From JALOOB01 sp040766655 (GTDB lineage: Bacteria > Chloroflexota > Anaerolineae > CG2-30-64-16): a stretch of DNA of 64,000 bases. Location of the stretch: contig JAXGQB010000014.1 of NCBI GenBank assembly GCA_040766655.1, forward strand, positions 124,001 through 188,000, in the 5' to 3' direction. A model generated the notes under the pieces. It made no database searches. It had not been told where the DNA came from and worked only from the letters and a program-made list of their open reading frames with translations. Within the stretch, counting starts at the first letter, position 1, and every line of letters starts with the position of its first letter. Both the position numbers and the translations under genes were made by a program. This document shows, in pieces, positions 9,759-16,631 of this stretch.

Positions 9759-9823
9759 GGCGATGGCGTCGACGATGATGCGACGTGTGAAGTGTTGAGA
9801 CAGACGAAAGGGGTGAGTGTGCA

Positions 9824-10330
9824 ATGGATCCGAAGGAATTGACGACAGAAGAATGGTACACGGTTCTCGAGGGCGTCAGCGCCGCGTCCGGCGTGATTGT
9901 GGTCTCGGACATGTCCGGGCCGCTTGGACTGGTGAAGGAAGCAGCGGCCTCGGTCGAGGCACTGCGTGAAGGTGAATGGAAGACGCCGTTCATCACGGTA
10001 TTTCGCAGCGAGGTTCTCGGCGCAAGCAAAGAACGCCAGGAGGAATTCAAGAAGATCGCTCAGGCCCGGCAGGCCGAGCTGCAGGCCCAGAAACCCTCCA
10101 AAGAGCAGTCGTTCGAGATGGGCCTGGCCGCGATCCGCAACGCGGTCGGCCTGGTGGAGAGCAAGGCCGGCGCCGACGCGGCGGCCGAGTATCGGCAACT
10201 GGTCTATCAGTCGGCCGTGAAGGCGGCAGAGGCGGGCAAAGAGGGCGGCTTCCTGGGATTCGGCGGCCAGCTGGTTTCCGAGAAGGAACAGACCGCCTTG
10301 AGCCAGATCAAGCAGGTGCTGGGACTCTAG
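9824..10330 (+). CDS. conserved-looking helical cytoplasmic protein, unknown function
   Basis: A 168-aa protein with no signal peptide or membrane segment. The N-terminal half (TTEEWYTVLEGVSAASGVIVVSDMSGPLGLVKEAAA) is followed by a strongly helical, Lys/Glu/Gln-rich middle (KERQEEFKKIAQARQAELQ) and a tail with GGFLGFGGQLVSEKE. The last part resembles the small glycine-rich motif seen in some stress-related bacterial hypotheticals. I cannot assign a family. GAAAGGGGTGA precedes the ATG and a strong terminator closes the unit, so it is monocistronic. Confidence 0.6.
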   Translation: MDPKELTTEEWYTVLEGVSAASGVIVVSDMSGPLGLVKEAAASVEALREGEWKTPFITVFRSEVLGASKERQEEFKKIAQARQAELQAQKPSKEQSFEMGLAAIRNAVGLVESKAGADAAAEYRQLVYQSAVKAAEAGKEGGFLGFGGQLVSEKEQTALSQIKQVLGL

Positions 10331-10350
10331 CCCCGGTCGAAGCAGTGAAA

Positions 10351-10386
10351 GGCCCCCCGCCAGCCAGGTTGGCGGGGGGCCTTTTT
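10351..10386 (+). terminator. Rho-independent terminator
   Basis: A 12-bp GC stem (10351-10362 with 10370-10381, arm GGCCCCCCGCCA), a 7-nt loop and five Ts. It serves the gene ending at 10330. Confidence 0.9.
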
Positions 10387-10410
10387 CGTTATGAACGGAC
10401 CCGGAAAGTC

Positions 10411-11295
10411 CTACAGTGTCGAGACCAGTTGCCTGATGCCTTCCAGGGTCTCGGGCGGATCGCCGATCTCGATGAGCTCCCACTCCTCGACGTGCGTGAC
10501 GCTCTGGCCCGGCTGGAGGCGCACCAGGGGACCGATGGTCTCGAGCTCGATGAACCGGTCGCGGCAGTAGCTCTCGCAGTTGCAGCCGAAGTCCACGTGC
10601 GGCAGGTCGGGCTGCGTTCCGAATCGCTTCACGAAGAGCACGCGACCGGTCAGGTACGCGGCCCAGCCCACGCGATTCATGTATCCGACCTTGATGGCTT
10701 GGCTGTCCGCATCTGCTCGGAGCAACCAGAGGTCATCGTGCAGGCTGAGCCTCGGATCGGCCAACCGCGCGTACGGCCACAGCACCAGGTTCCGGTTCGG
10801 CAGCAAGCCGGCCCCGTCGAGTGCGTGCCGGGTCTGCGGGAGGATCGCCACGCCGCCCAGCCGGAGCTGAGTGATCGCCCACGGCGCCAGTTCGACGCCC
10901 CAGGGACCCAGGTTCTCCAGCCGGTGTGTCACCGTCACCGCCGCCCGGTCGTGCGCCAGCTGCAGCGCTATCTGCTTGCGGATGCCGGTCCCGGCCTCCA
11001 CCGGTCCCGAGATGATCGCGCCGCCGGGCGTCTCGACCGCCGTGCATCCGGCATCGTCCTGCACGTAAGTCCGCGGCATGATCTCAGGTGCATGCCAGAG
11101 ACGATGCCCCCCGTACAGACGGTAGGGGCCGGCAGGCGTCTCGATGCTGAGATCGGGCAGTTCCGCCATGACGTTACCGCCGATGCCGGCCAGCGACAGG
11201 TGAACGATGCGCGGTCCTGCCCCTTCGAGATACGCCAGGTGGAGGTAGTCGTTGCTCAGCGAGCGCGCAGGCAGACCATGGAAATCAGTCGACAC
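10411..11295 (-). CDS. galactose-mutarotase-like protein (DUF4380-type)
   Basis: A 294-aa protein with the beta-sandwich pattern of the aldose-1-epimerase superfamily: GPRIVHLSLAG and MAELPD near the N-terminus, YGGHRLWHAPE near residue 65, and alternating strands after that. The motifs fit DUF4380-type members rather than a classical galactose mutarotase. GTG start with GAGAGGGGGGTGA just upstream. It begins 30 nt after tyrS and is probably co-transcribed with it. Sugar binding is likely from the fold; the substrate is unknown. Confidence 0.7.
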   Translation of the reverse strand: MSTDFHGLPARSLSNDYLHLAYLEGAGPRIVHLSLAGIGGNVMAELPDLSIETPAGPYRLYGGHRLWHAPEIMPRTYVQDDAGCTAVETPGGAIISGPVEAGTGIRKQIALQLAHDRAAVTVTHRLENLGPWGVELAPWAITQLRLGGVAILPQTRHALDGAGLLPNRNLVLWPYARLADPRLSLHDDLWLLRADADSQAIKVGYMNRVGWAAYLTGRVLFVKRFGTQPDLPHVDFGCNCESYCRDRFIELETIGPLVRLQPGQSVTHVEEWELIEIGDPPETLEGIRQLVSTL

Positions 11296-11325
11296 GATTC
11301 ACCCCCCTCTCATTGCGAGACGGCC

Positions 11326-12558
11326 CTATGCTCCCAGCAACCTCAGGAACTTCCGGCGGCCCACCTGCAGCACCCGGTCCGTCCCCGGCTGCAGGATCAG
11401 GTTGAAGTCCTCCACGCGCTCCCCGTCCAGCTTGACGCCGCCCTGCGCCACGAGCCGCCGCGCCTCGCTCTTCGAGGGTGCCAGCTGTTGTGCCGTCAGC
11501 AGATCCACCAGGGTGATCGGCGAAGAGAGCCGCAGCTCGGGCATGTCGGACGGCAGGTCGCGCTGCTGAAAGACGGTGCGGAAGTGGTCCTGCGCCGCCT
11601 CAGCTGCAGTACGACCTTTGAAGATGTCGACGATCTCGAAGGCCAGGCGCATCTTGAGGTCGCGCGGATGCAACTCGCCGCGTTCCAACGCCGCAAACAT
11701 CTCCCGGATCTCGTCGGGCGACCAGCGCGTCAGGAGGTCCGCGTAATTGCGCATCGCGCTGTCGGGGATGCTCATCACCTTGCCGAACATCGACTCCGGC
11801 GCCTCGGCGATGCCGATGTGGTTGCCGGTGCTCTTCGACATGCGCAGCACGCCGTCGGTGCCGACGAGGATCGGAAACGTCAGGATCGTCTGGGGCCGCA
11901 GGTCGAACGATTCCATCAGCTTGCGCCCCGCCAACAGGTTGAAGAGCTGCTCCGTGCCGCCGATCTGGATGTCGGTCTTCATCGCCACCGCATCGTAGCC
12001 CTGCATCAGCGCATAAAGGAACTCGTGCAGCCAGATCGGCTCGCCCTTCTCGTAGCGGAGCGCGAAGTTATCCCGCACCAGGAACTGCTGGACGGTGAAG
12101 TTGGAGGCCAGCCCGATCACGTCCGTGAAGGTCAGCTTCGACAGCCAGTCGCCGTTGTACTTCACGATCGTCTTGTCCCGGTCCAGTACGTGCCAGGCCT
12201 GATCGGCATAGGTCTGCGCGTGTTCCATCGCCTCCTGCTCGGTCTGCATGCGCCGGGCGGTGGTCTTGTCGCTTGCATCGCCGACCAACGATGTGAAGGT
12301 GCCGATGAGGAAGATGACCTCGTGCCCCAGTTCCTGGAACTGGGCGAGCTTGCGCATCGGAACCGTGTGGCCCAGGTGAAGGTCGGGCTTGGTGGGATCG
12401 AAGCCGCAGTAGACCCGAAGCGGCCTGCCATCACGCACCGATTCGGCGAGCCTTTCGCGGAGTTCGGTTTCCATGTTGACGCGGGTCTTCTCGTCGCCAA
12501 ACTCAACTCCGCGCATCAGGATCGCGAGTTGCTGTTCTACCGGCTTAAAGGCATTCAT
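11326..12558 (-). CDS. tyrS: tyrosyl-tRNA synthetase
   Basis: A 410-aa class I synthetase that charges tRNA-Tyr in the cytoplasm. The ATP-binding HLGH motif is at residues 61-64 and the KMSKS loop appears as RMSKS (239-243). CGFDPTKPDLHLGH and GGTEQLFNLLAGRKLM are typical of the TyrZ-type branch, and a C-terminal S4 RNA-binding domain ends the protein (SEARRLVAQGGVKLDGERV). The ATG at 12558 has GGAG 8 nt upstream; a TTG five codons earlier is possible. The gene lies behind a leader with its own strong promoter, a Tyr-containing leader peptide and a terminator, so expression probably responds to charged tRNA-Tyr. The DUF4380-type gene follows. Confidence 0.97.
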   Translation of the reverse strand: MNAFKPVEQQLAILMRGVEFGDEKTRVNMETELRERLAESVRDGRPLRVYCGFDPTKPDLHLGHTVPMRKLAQFQELGHEVIFLIGTFTSLVGDASDKTTARRMQTEQEAMEHAQTYADQAWHVLDRDKTIVKYNGDWLSKLTFTDVIGLASNFTVQQFLVRDNFALRYEKGEPIWLHEFLYALMQGYDAVAMKTDIQIGGTEQLFNLLAGRKLMESFDLRPQTILTFPILVGTDGVLRMSKSTGNHIGIAEAPESMFGKVMSIPDSAMRNYADLLTRWSPDEIREMFAALERGELHPRDLKMRLAFEIVDIFKGRTAAEAAQDHFRTVFQQRDLPSDMPELRLSSPITLVDLLTAQQLAPSKSEARRLVAQGGVKLDGERVEDFNLILQPGTDRVLQVGRRKFLRLLGA

Positions 12559-12622
12559 CCTCTTGCGCTCCAATTAAATATAGTGTATAATTGTCGATAG
12601 CGATTACGAACGACGATTCTGG

Positions 12623-12651
12623 AAAAAAACAGCGTGGCCGGAGCCACGCTG
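12623..12651 (-). terminator. attenuator terminator in the tyrS leader
   Basis: On the minus strand, a 9-bp stem CAGCGTGGC/GCCACGCTG (12643-12651 with 12630-12638), a 4-nt loop and seven Ts (12623-12629), located 64 nt before the tyrS ATG. The upstream sequence CACGCTG (12664-12670) can pair with CAGCGTG (12645-12651), an arrangement that excludes the terminator. This is the layout of a transcription attenuator. Confidence 0.75.
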
Positions 12652-12681
12652 GAGGCGTCAGATCAGCGTGTCACCTGGGCG

Positions 12682-12753
12682 TCATGGGATGCGGGGGCAA
12701 TGGCCCCCAGCATACAAGTAGGGTTGTCGCAGGGGTGGCAATATCTGTAACAT
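12682..12753 (-). CDS. putative tyrS leader peptide (leaderless, 23 aa)
   Basis: ATG at 12753 lies 6 nt past the -10 box, so translation would begin at or next to the transcript 5' end. The 23-codon frame contains QPYLYAGG, with Tyr codons TAC at residue 12 and TAT at residue 14, and ends in TGA at 12684-12682. A ribosome finishing the peptide would cover the region just before 12670 and block the antiterminator arm. One stalled at the Tyr codons would leave that arm free. The position, two Tyr codons and the downstream terminator together support a leader peptide for tyrS, but peptide synthesis is inferred only. Confidence 0.5.
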   Translation of the reverse strand: MLQILPPLRQPYLYAGGHCPRIP

Positions 12754-12759
12754 GGTTGT

Positions 12760-12788
12760 ATAATAGCACACGGGTGTAGCGCTGTCAA
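12760..12788 (-). promoter_or_regulatory. strong sigma70 promoter of the tyrS leader
   Basis: On the minus strand, TTGACA (12783-12788) is a perfect -35. TATTAT (12760-12765) is a near-perfect -10, and the spacer is 17 bp. Transcription would start at about 12753. It lies divergent to the LysM-PA14 gene. Confidence 0.85.
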
Positions 12789-12890
12789 AAGCGATTCCGC
12801 AAACGGGAACAGACTGCAGTTGTAAACGTCATCATTAGTGTGACAGCCGGCATCCACCGGTCATTCCAAGTCAGGCGAAAGGAGCGCGCA

Positions 12891-13601
12891 ATGTCCCAAC
12901 GTGCGATGCGCCGATTCGGCGCCATCATGACCATCGTCGTCTTATTGAGTGTCGTGCTTGTGCCGGCAGCAGCAGCTAGCCCTGCACCCGGCGCGAACGC
13001 GAGTGCAGCTTACGGTACGGCGAGCTGCCCGGTGTATTATCGAGTCGTGCGCGGCGACAACCTCACGCGGATCGCTTATCGTTACGGCGTCAGCGTCGCC
13101 CAATTGCAGAAGTGGAACAACATCTGGAACCCTGACCGCATCTACGTCGGCCAGGTGCTCGTGATCTGGCCCTACAGATGCACGCATCCCGTGCCGCCAC
13201 CGCCGCCACCGCCCCCGCCGCCTCCCTCGGCCTCATGGCGTGCGACCTACTACAACACGCGCGATCTGACAGGCCCCATCGTGCTGGAACGCGCCGAGAC
13301 CCGACCCTGCGCCAACTGGGGCTGGGGATCGCCCGCGCCGCAGGTGATGCCGGACAACTTCTCGGTGCGCTGGACCACCACGTCCAACGCGGTGGGAGGT
13401 GTTTATCGCATCTCCATCAAGACGGACGATGGCGCCCGGCTCTACATCGATGGCGTGAAGGTCCTGGATGAGTGGCGGGAGCAGGCAGTCCGCGGCTTCT
13501 TCGTCGATGTGATCGTCCCCAGGGGCTGGCACACCTGGACGATCGAATTCTTCGAGCAGGGCGGCGTCGCCGAGTTCTGCTACAGCATCCAGAAGCTGTA
13601 G
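12891..13601 (+). CDS. secreted LysM-polyproline-PA14 protein
   Basis: A 236-aa protein. After a signal peptide (MSQRAMRRFGAIMTIVVLLS, cleaved near AAA) comes one LysM domain (YYRVVRGDNLTRIAYRYGVSVAQL, about residues 45-92) for binding peptidoglycan or other GlcNAc polymers. A run of about eleven prolines follows, then a PA14-like domain (WRATYYNTRDLTGP..., DDGARLYIDGVKVLDEW, about residues 112-236), a fold that often binds carbohydrate. AAAGGAG precedes the chosen ATG. An upstream in-frame ATG at 12840 would put 17 polar residues before the signal peptide and is less likely. The protein probably bridges the wall and an external glycan. Confidence 0.8.
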   Translation: MSQRAMRRFGAIMTIVVLLSVVLVPAAAASPAPGANASAAYGTASCPVYYRVVRGDNLTRIAYRYGVSVAQLQKWNNIWNPDRIYVGQVLVIWPYRCTHPVPPPPPPPPPPPSASWRATYYNTRDLTGPIVLERAETRPCANWGWGSPAPQVMPDNFSVRWTTTSNAVGGVYRISIKTDDGARLYIDGVKVLDEWREQAVRGFFVDVIVPRGWHTWTIEFFEQGGVAEFCYSIQKL

Positions 13602-13636
13602 GCCGGCGCAACGGCCTTCTGAGCTCAGCTCCGTTC

Positions 13637-13675
13637 GACGCCCGCAGCAATTCGCACAGCTGCGGGCGTCGTTTT
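13637..13675 (+). terminator. Rho-independent terminator
   Basis: A 12-bp stem (GACGCCCGCAGC at 13637-13648 with 13659-13670), a 10-nt loop and GTTTT. It ends the LysM-PA14 transcript and isolates the tRNA promoter. Confidence 0.85.
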
Positions 13676-13708
13676 CTGCACCGCCGGCGGGAGACGTTCG
13701 GGCGCAAT

Positions 13709-13737
13709 TTGACACCGGCCGCCCCTGTCCGTATAAT
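13709..13737 (+). promoter_or_regulatory. consensus promoter of tRNA-Glu
   Basis: TTGACA (13709-13714) and TATAAT (13732-13737), both perfect, with a 17-bp spacer. Start is predicted near 13744, a few bases before the tRNA. Confidence 0.9.
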
Positions 13738-13750
13738 CTACCTCGTTCGT

Positions 13751-13826
13751 GGCGGATTCGTCTAGAGGCCCAGGATATCGCCCTCTCAAGGCGGAGACAC
13801 GGGTTCGAATCCCGTATCCGCTACCA
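13751..13826 (+). tRNA. tRNA-Glu (anticodon CTC)
   Basis: A 76-nt cloverleaf with encoded CCA. The acceptor arm is GGCGGAT/ATCCGCT, the D-arm region is TCGTCTAGAGGCCCAGGA, the anticodon loop CTCTCAA gives CUC (reads GAG), and the T-arm is ACGGGTTCGAATCCCGT. D-arm and anticodon-arm sequences match bacterial tRNA-Glu closely. The first acceptor pair is G1-U72, a wobble instead of the usual G-C. Confidence 0.95.
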
Positions 13827-13834
13827 CGCAGATG

Positions 13835-13864
13835 CCCCGGGGTAACAAACCCGGGGTGTTTTGT
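13835..13864 (+). terminator. terminator after tRNA-Glu
   Basis: CCCCGGG (13835-13841) pairs with CCCGGGG (13850-13856) and is followed by TGTTTTGTTG. It overlaps the region just before the phosphatase start, so the next gene may be expressed by read-through or from a weak promoter. Confidence 0.7.
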
Positions 13865-13875
13865 TGTTGAGAACC

Positions 13876-14610
13876 ATGAGCACACAACATACCCAACCAG
13901 AGGCTGACCGCAGCCAACACACCCAGCCGCCGCCGGACGGCGGTGACGCGTCGGTCCCCCCTGCGGCGGAAGCGTCGCAGACGCCAGAGGCCAAGCCCAC
14001 GCGCATTCTGTTGGTCCGCCACGGCGTAAATGATTACGTCAAGCAGGGCCTGCTGGCAGGTCGGACGCCTGGCGTGCACCTGAACGACGAAGGACGCGCA
14101 CAGGCCGTTGCGCTCGCTGAGCGGCTGGCGTCCGAACCGATCGTGGCGATCTACAGCAGCCCCCTCGAACGCTGTGTCGAGACGGCCGCGCCGTTGGCGC
14201 GCCGTCTTGACATCGAGCCCATGATAGTCGACGATATCATCGAGACCGGCTGCGGGGAGTGGACGGGGCAGGCACTGGAGGCGCTGCGCCAGGATCCGGC
14301 GTGGCAGCAGGTGCAAATCAGCCCGTCATCCTTTCGCTTTCCGAACGGTGAGAGCATGCTGGAAGTCCAGGCCCGCATGGTCGCTGCGCTGCAGCGCCTC
14401 GCCCAGCGCCACGCCGGGGAACTGATCGTTCTGGTGTCTCACAGCGACCCCATCAAGGAGGCGGTCGCCTTCCACGTCGGCATGCCGCTGGACGCGTTTC
14501 AGCGCCTGGAGGTCTCGCCCGCATCGATCTCGGAGCTCGTCTTCAATTCGTTCCACGTGCGCCTGGCCAGGCTGAACGATACGGCCCACGTCCCAAATTG
14601 CGTTTTGTGA
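13876..14610 (+). CDS. histidine phosphatase (phosphoglycerate mutase-like, MSMEG_4193 type)
   Basis: A 244-aa protein. The first 40 residues are polar and probably disordered. The histidine phosphatase core starts at TRILLVRHGVND with the RHG signature at 48-50 (His49 is the phospho-acceptor), then SSPLERCVETA and VLVSHSDPIKEA, which carry the other conserved Arg and His. Genes of this type occur beside a DUF3090 gene and a PI3/4-kinase-like gene in Actinobacteria and Chloroflexi (families TIGR03848, TIGR03847 and TIGR03843), and the same order is seen here. Substrate unknown. The ATG at 13876 has no clear ribosome binding site; the terminator of tRNA-Glu lies just before it. Confidence 0.88.
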   Translation: MSTQHTQPEADRSQHTQPPPDGGDASVPPAAEASQTPEAKPTRILLVRHGVNDYVKQGLLAGRTPGVHLNDEGRAQAVALAERLASEPIVAIYSSPLERCVETAAPLARRLDIEPMIVDDIIETGCGEWTGQALEALRQDPAWQQVQISPSSFRFPNGESMLEVQARMVAALQRLAQRHAGELIVLVSHSDPIKEAVAFHVGMPLDAFQRLEVSPASISELVFNSFHVRLARLNDTAHVPNCVL

Positions 14611-14632
14611 CATTGCGATTACAGTTAGAGAT

Positions 14633-15238
14633 ATGACAGACCTGACACCATCTTACGCAGCCCTGCCCTATTACGAGGGCGATGACGTATATCCCGTGAC
14701 GCGCATCACCGCGGGCGCTGTTGGCGCGCCGGGCAAGCGCACGTTTTTCCTGCAAGCCTTCTTCGGACCCGAGCCGTTCAGCTGGGTCATCGAAAAGGAG
14801 CAGGCCATGGCATTGAGCAGGGCCATCCCGGAACTGCTTGCGGAAGTGCGCGATGAATTCCCGGAACTGGGAGAGCCCCTTGTGGCCGCGGAGCCAAACC
14901 TCAAGTTGAGCGAGCCCCTGGAACCGCTATTCCAGGTCGGCAGCATCGGCGTAGGCTACGACCGGCTGCACGACCTGGTGATCTTCACGCTGGTCGACGC
15001 GGACGCCCTTGAAGGGGAAGCCGAAGAGGACCAGGTGGACGACGACATCACCGAGCCGACCCAGCACCAGGTCTACACGACGCGCGGACAGGCGAAGCTG
15101 CTCGGCGAACAGGCGGAAAAGGCGGTCGTTGCTGGCCGAGATCTGTGCCCCCACTGCGGCGGCCCCATGGACGACTTCGGCCACTTCTGCCTCCCCTCCA
15201 ACGCTCGCGCGCGCCGCGGCGGAGAGCTCATGCATTGA
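14633..15238 (+). CDS. DUF3090 family protein
   Basis: A 201-aa protein with the family's core near the start (VTRITAGAVGAPGKRTFFLQAF), then a central acidic region and a C-terminal zinc-knuckle-like motif CPHCGGPMDDFGHFC near residue 172, where three Cys and one His could bind a metal. It starts 22 nt after the phosphatase, and 2 nt separate it from the kinase-like gene, so the three form one operon. Function of the family is not known; the recurring linkage suggests a common process with the two neighbours. Confidence 0.88.
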   Translation: MTDLTPSYAALPYYEGDDVYPVTRITAGAVGAPGKRTFFLQAFFGPEPFSWVIEKEQAMALSRAIPELLAEVRDEFPELGEPLVAAEPNLKLSEPLEPLFQVGSIGVGYDRLHDLVIFTLVDADALEGEAEEDQVDDDITEPTQHQVYTTRGQAKLLGEQAEKAVVAGRDLCPHCGGPMDDFGHFCLPSNARARRGGELMH

Positions 15239-15240
15239 CG

Positions 15241-16020
15241 ATGGCAGGGAGGCGTAGCGCTGATTGCGTGGTTCCGTGGCCAACCGGTGAGACCGACAGC
15301 GATCGCCTGCTGGTTCTGTTGGGCAAGGGAACGATCGAGCTGGCCGGCCTGATGCCGTGGAGCTCCAACTACACCTTCCTGGGCTCCGTCGCCGACGCGT
15401 CCGGCGCCGGCCATCCGGTGATCTACAAGCCGACCCGGGGCGCACGGCCCCTGTGGGACTTCCCGGCAGCAACGCTGGCCAAGCGCGAGGTGGCCGCGTA
15501 CGTGGTCTGCCGCGCCCTCGGGTGGAACCTGGTCCCGCCGACGGTCTTGCGAGGCGGCCCGCACGGCCGGGGATCCGTCCAGCTATACGTGGACGTTGAC
15601 CCCGACGCCCACTTCTTCTCCTTCCGGGACGATCCGCAGTATCTCCACGCGCTGCAGGCGCTGGCGCTGTTCGATCTCATCGCCAATAACGCGGATCGCA
15701 AGGGCGGGCATTGTCTGAGCACGGGAGACGGCTGCATCGTCGCGATCGACCACGGGCTCTGCTTCCACGAGGAGCCGAAGCTGCGAACGGTCATCTGGGA
15801 TTTCTCGACCGAGCCCATCCCGGACGACCTGCTGGCGGATGCCCGGCGCTTCGCGCAAGAGCTCAGCAACCCTGAAAGCGCCACGCTGGAGCAGCTCAAG
15901 CGGTTGTTGAGCGGCGCGGAGCTCTCCGCCCTCCGCCACAGGCTGGACGTCGTGATCGAGGCGGGCCACTACCCCGCGCCGCCGGAGGATCGGCGGCCCT
16001 ACCCCTGGCCGTTGGTGTAG
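15241..16020 (+). CDS. SCO1664-type PI3/4-kinase-like protein
   Basis: A 259-aa protein of the TIGR03843 type. Motifs recall the protein and lipid kinase fold: Lys63 in VIYKPTRGARPLWDFP (ATP-binding position), LIANNADRKGGHC (149-154, like the catalytic loop with Asp152 and Lys154) and VAIDHGLCF (Asp170, like the metal-binding DFG/DHG). Whether it phosphorylates a lipid, a protein or a small molecule is unknown. It is the third gene of the trio, 2 nt after the DUF3090 stop; the ATG is chosen by this spacing. Confidence 0.85.
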   Translation: MAGRRSADCVVPWPTGETDSDRLLVLLGKGTIELAGLMPWSSNYTFLGSVADASGAGHPVIYKPTRGARPLWDFPAATLAKREVAAYVVCRALGWNLVPPTVLRGGPHGRGSVQLYVDVDPDAHFFSFRDDPQYLHALQALALFDLIANNADRKGGHCLSTGDGCIVAIDHGLCFHEEPKLRTVIWDFSTEPIPDDLLADARRFAQELSNPESATLEQLKRLLSGAELSALRHRLDVVIEAGHYPAPPEDRRPYPWPLV

Positions 16021-16050
16021 GCGCCGCAGGCGGGAGCCTCCCCTTCGCTC

Positions 16051-16115
16051 AGGAGTCTGTAACTCTGGATCCAGTCATCATGAGTAGTCTGTAAGCCTGG
16101 ATCTTGCCATTCTGA
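16051..16115 (+). repeat. two overlapping copies of a 33-nt dispersed repeat
   Basis: Copy 1 (16051-16083) begins AGGAGTCTGTAACTCTGG. Copy 2 (16083-16115) begins AGTAGTCTGTAAGCCTGG. Both continue as GATC(C/T)(A/T)G(C/T)CAT and end in TGA. A third copy lies inverted at 26995-27027. The rest of 16021-16190 holds only the palindrome below. Confidence 0.7.
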
Positions 16116-16135
16116 GCCGCGCAGCGGCGAAGAAT
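16109..16135 (+). repeat. extragenic palindromic element
   Basis: ATTCTGAGCCGC...GAAGAAT, an imperfect palindrome of the same kind as those at 26956, 38647 and 61331. It sits between convergent genes and may act as a terminator or folded RNA. Confidence 0.5.
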
Positions 16136-16190
16136 CTCGCCGCCATGGAAGCGAGGCCCTTCGCTTCGCTCCTGGTGACCGAGGCCAACC

Positions 16191-16631
16191 TCACTCCTCG
16201 CCCGTCACCCTTCTCCGCGTCTCCTTGTGCCGCGAACGCACGCTCTTCTCGGTCAACCGCGCCTCGCGTGCCGCTGCCGACGGCTTCGTCGCCACCCGGC
16301 GTTTCCGCTGTCGCAGCGCAGAGGCGAGGAGCGCCTGAAACCGCCGGATCGTCTCCAGCCGGTTTTCCAGCTGGCTCCGCGTCGAAGAGCTCACCACGCG
16401 CAGCACCCCTTCGCCGTCGATTTGATTGCCGAGCCGCGCGCTGAGGATGGCCCGCTGGCCCTCGCTCAGCGACGGCGAGTTGGCGACATCGAACAGCAGC
16501 TCGACCCGTGTGTCGCTGCGCTGCACGTGCTGCCCGCCCGGTCCGCTCGAACGGCTGAACCGGAATGCCAGCTCGTCCATCGGAATCGACAGGCTGGCGT
16601 TGATGTTGATGGCAGGTCGCAGATCATCCAT
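16191..16631 (-). CDS. arfB: peptidyl-tRNA hydrolase ArfB-like (release factor homologue)
   Basis: A 146-aa protein with the GGQ motif of release factors (SRSSGPGGQHVQ, Gln34), whose Gln helps hydrolyse peptidyl-tRNA in the ribosome. It lacks the codon-recognition domain and has a basic C-terminal tail (RQRKRRVATKPSAAAREA), as in ArfB/YaeJ, which rescues stalled ribosomes. The start at 16631 has a GAAGG-containing site; a start at 16652 is possible. It overlaps the 3' end of the upstream hydrolase gene by 8 nt, so the two are co-transcribed. Confidence 0.9.
   Translation of the reverse strand: MDDLRPAININASLSIPMDELAFRFSRSSGPGGQHVQRSDTRVELLFDVANSPSLSEGQRAILSARLGNQIDGEGVLRVVSSSTRSQLENRLETIRRFQALLASALRQRKRRVATKPSAAAREARLTEKSVRSRHKETRRRVTGEE

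Noticed and set aside
9976..12600. 874-aa open frame on the plus strand
   Set aside because: It runs antisense to the unknown gene end, DUF4380-type gene and tyrS. Its composition is the usual high-GC shadow of true genes.
12623..12760. T-box riboswitch upstream of tyrS
   Set aside because: The leader is only about 125 nt, lacks a T-box consensus (the nearest, GTGGCTCCG, mismatches the GTGG-ACC core) and the terminator stem itself explains that sequence. A leader-peptide attenuator fits better.
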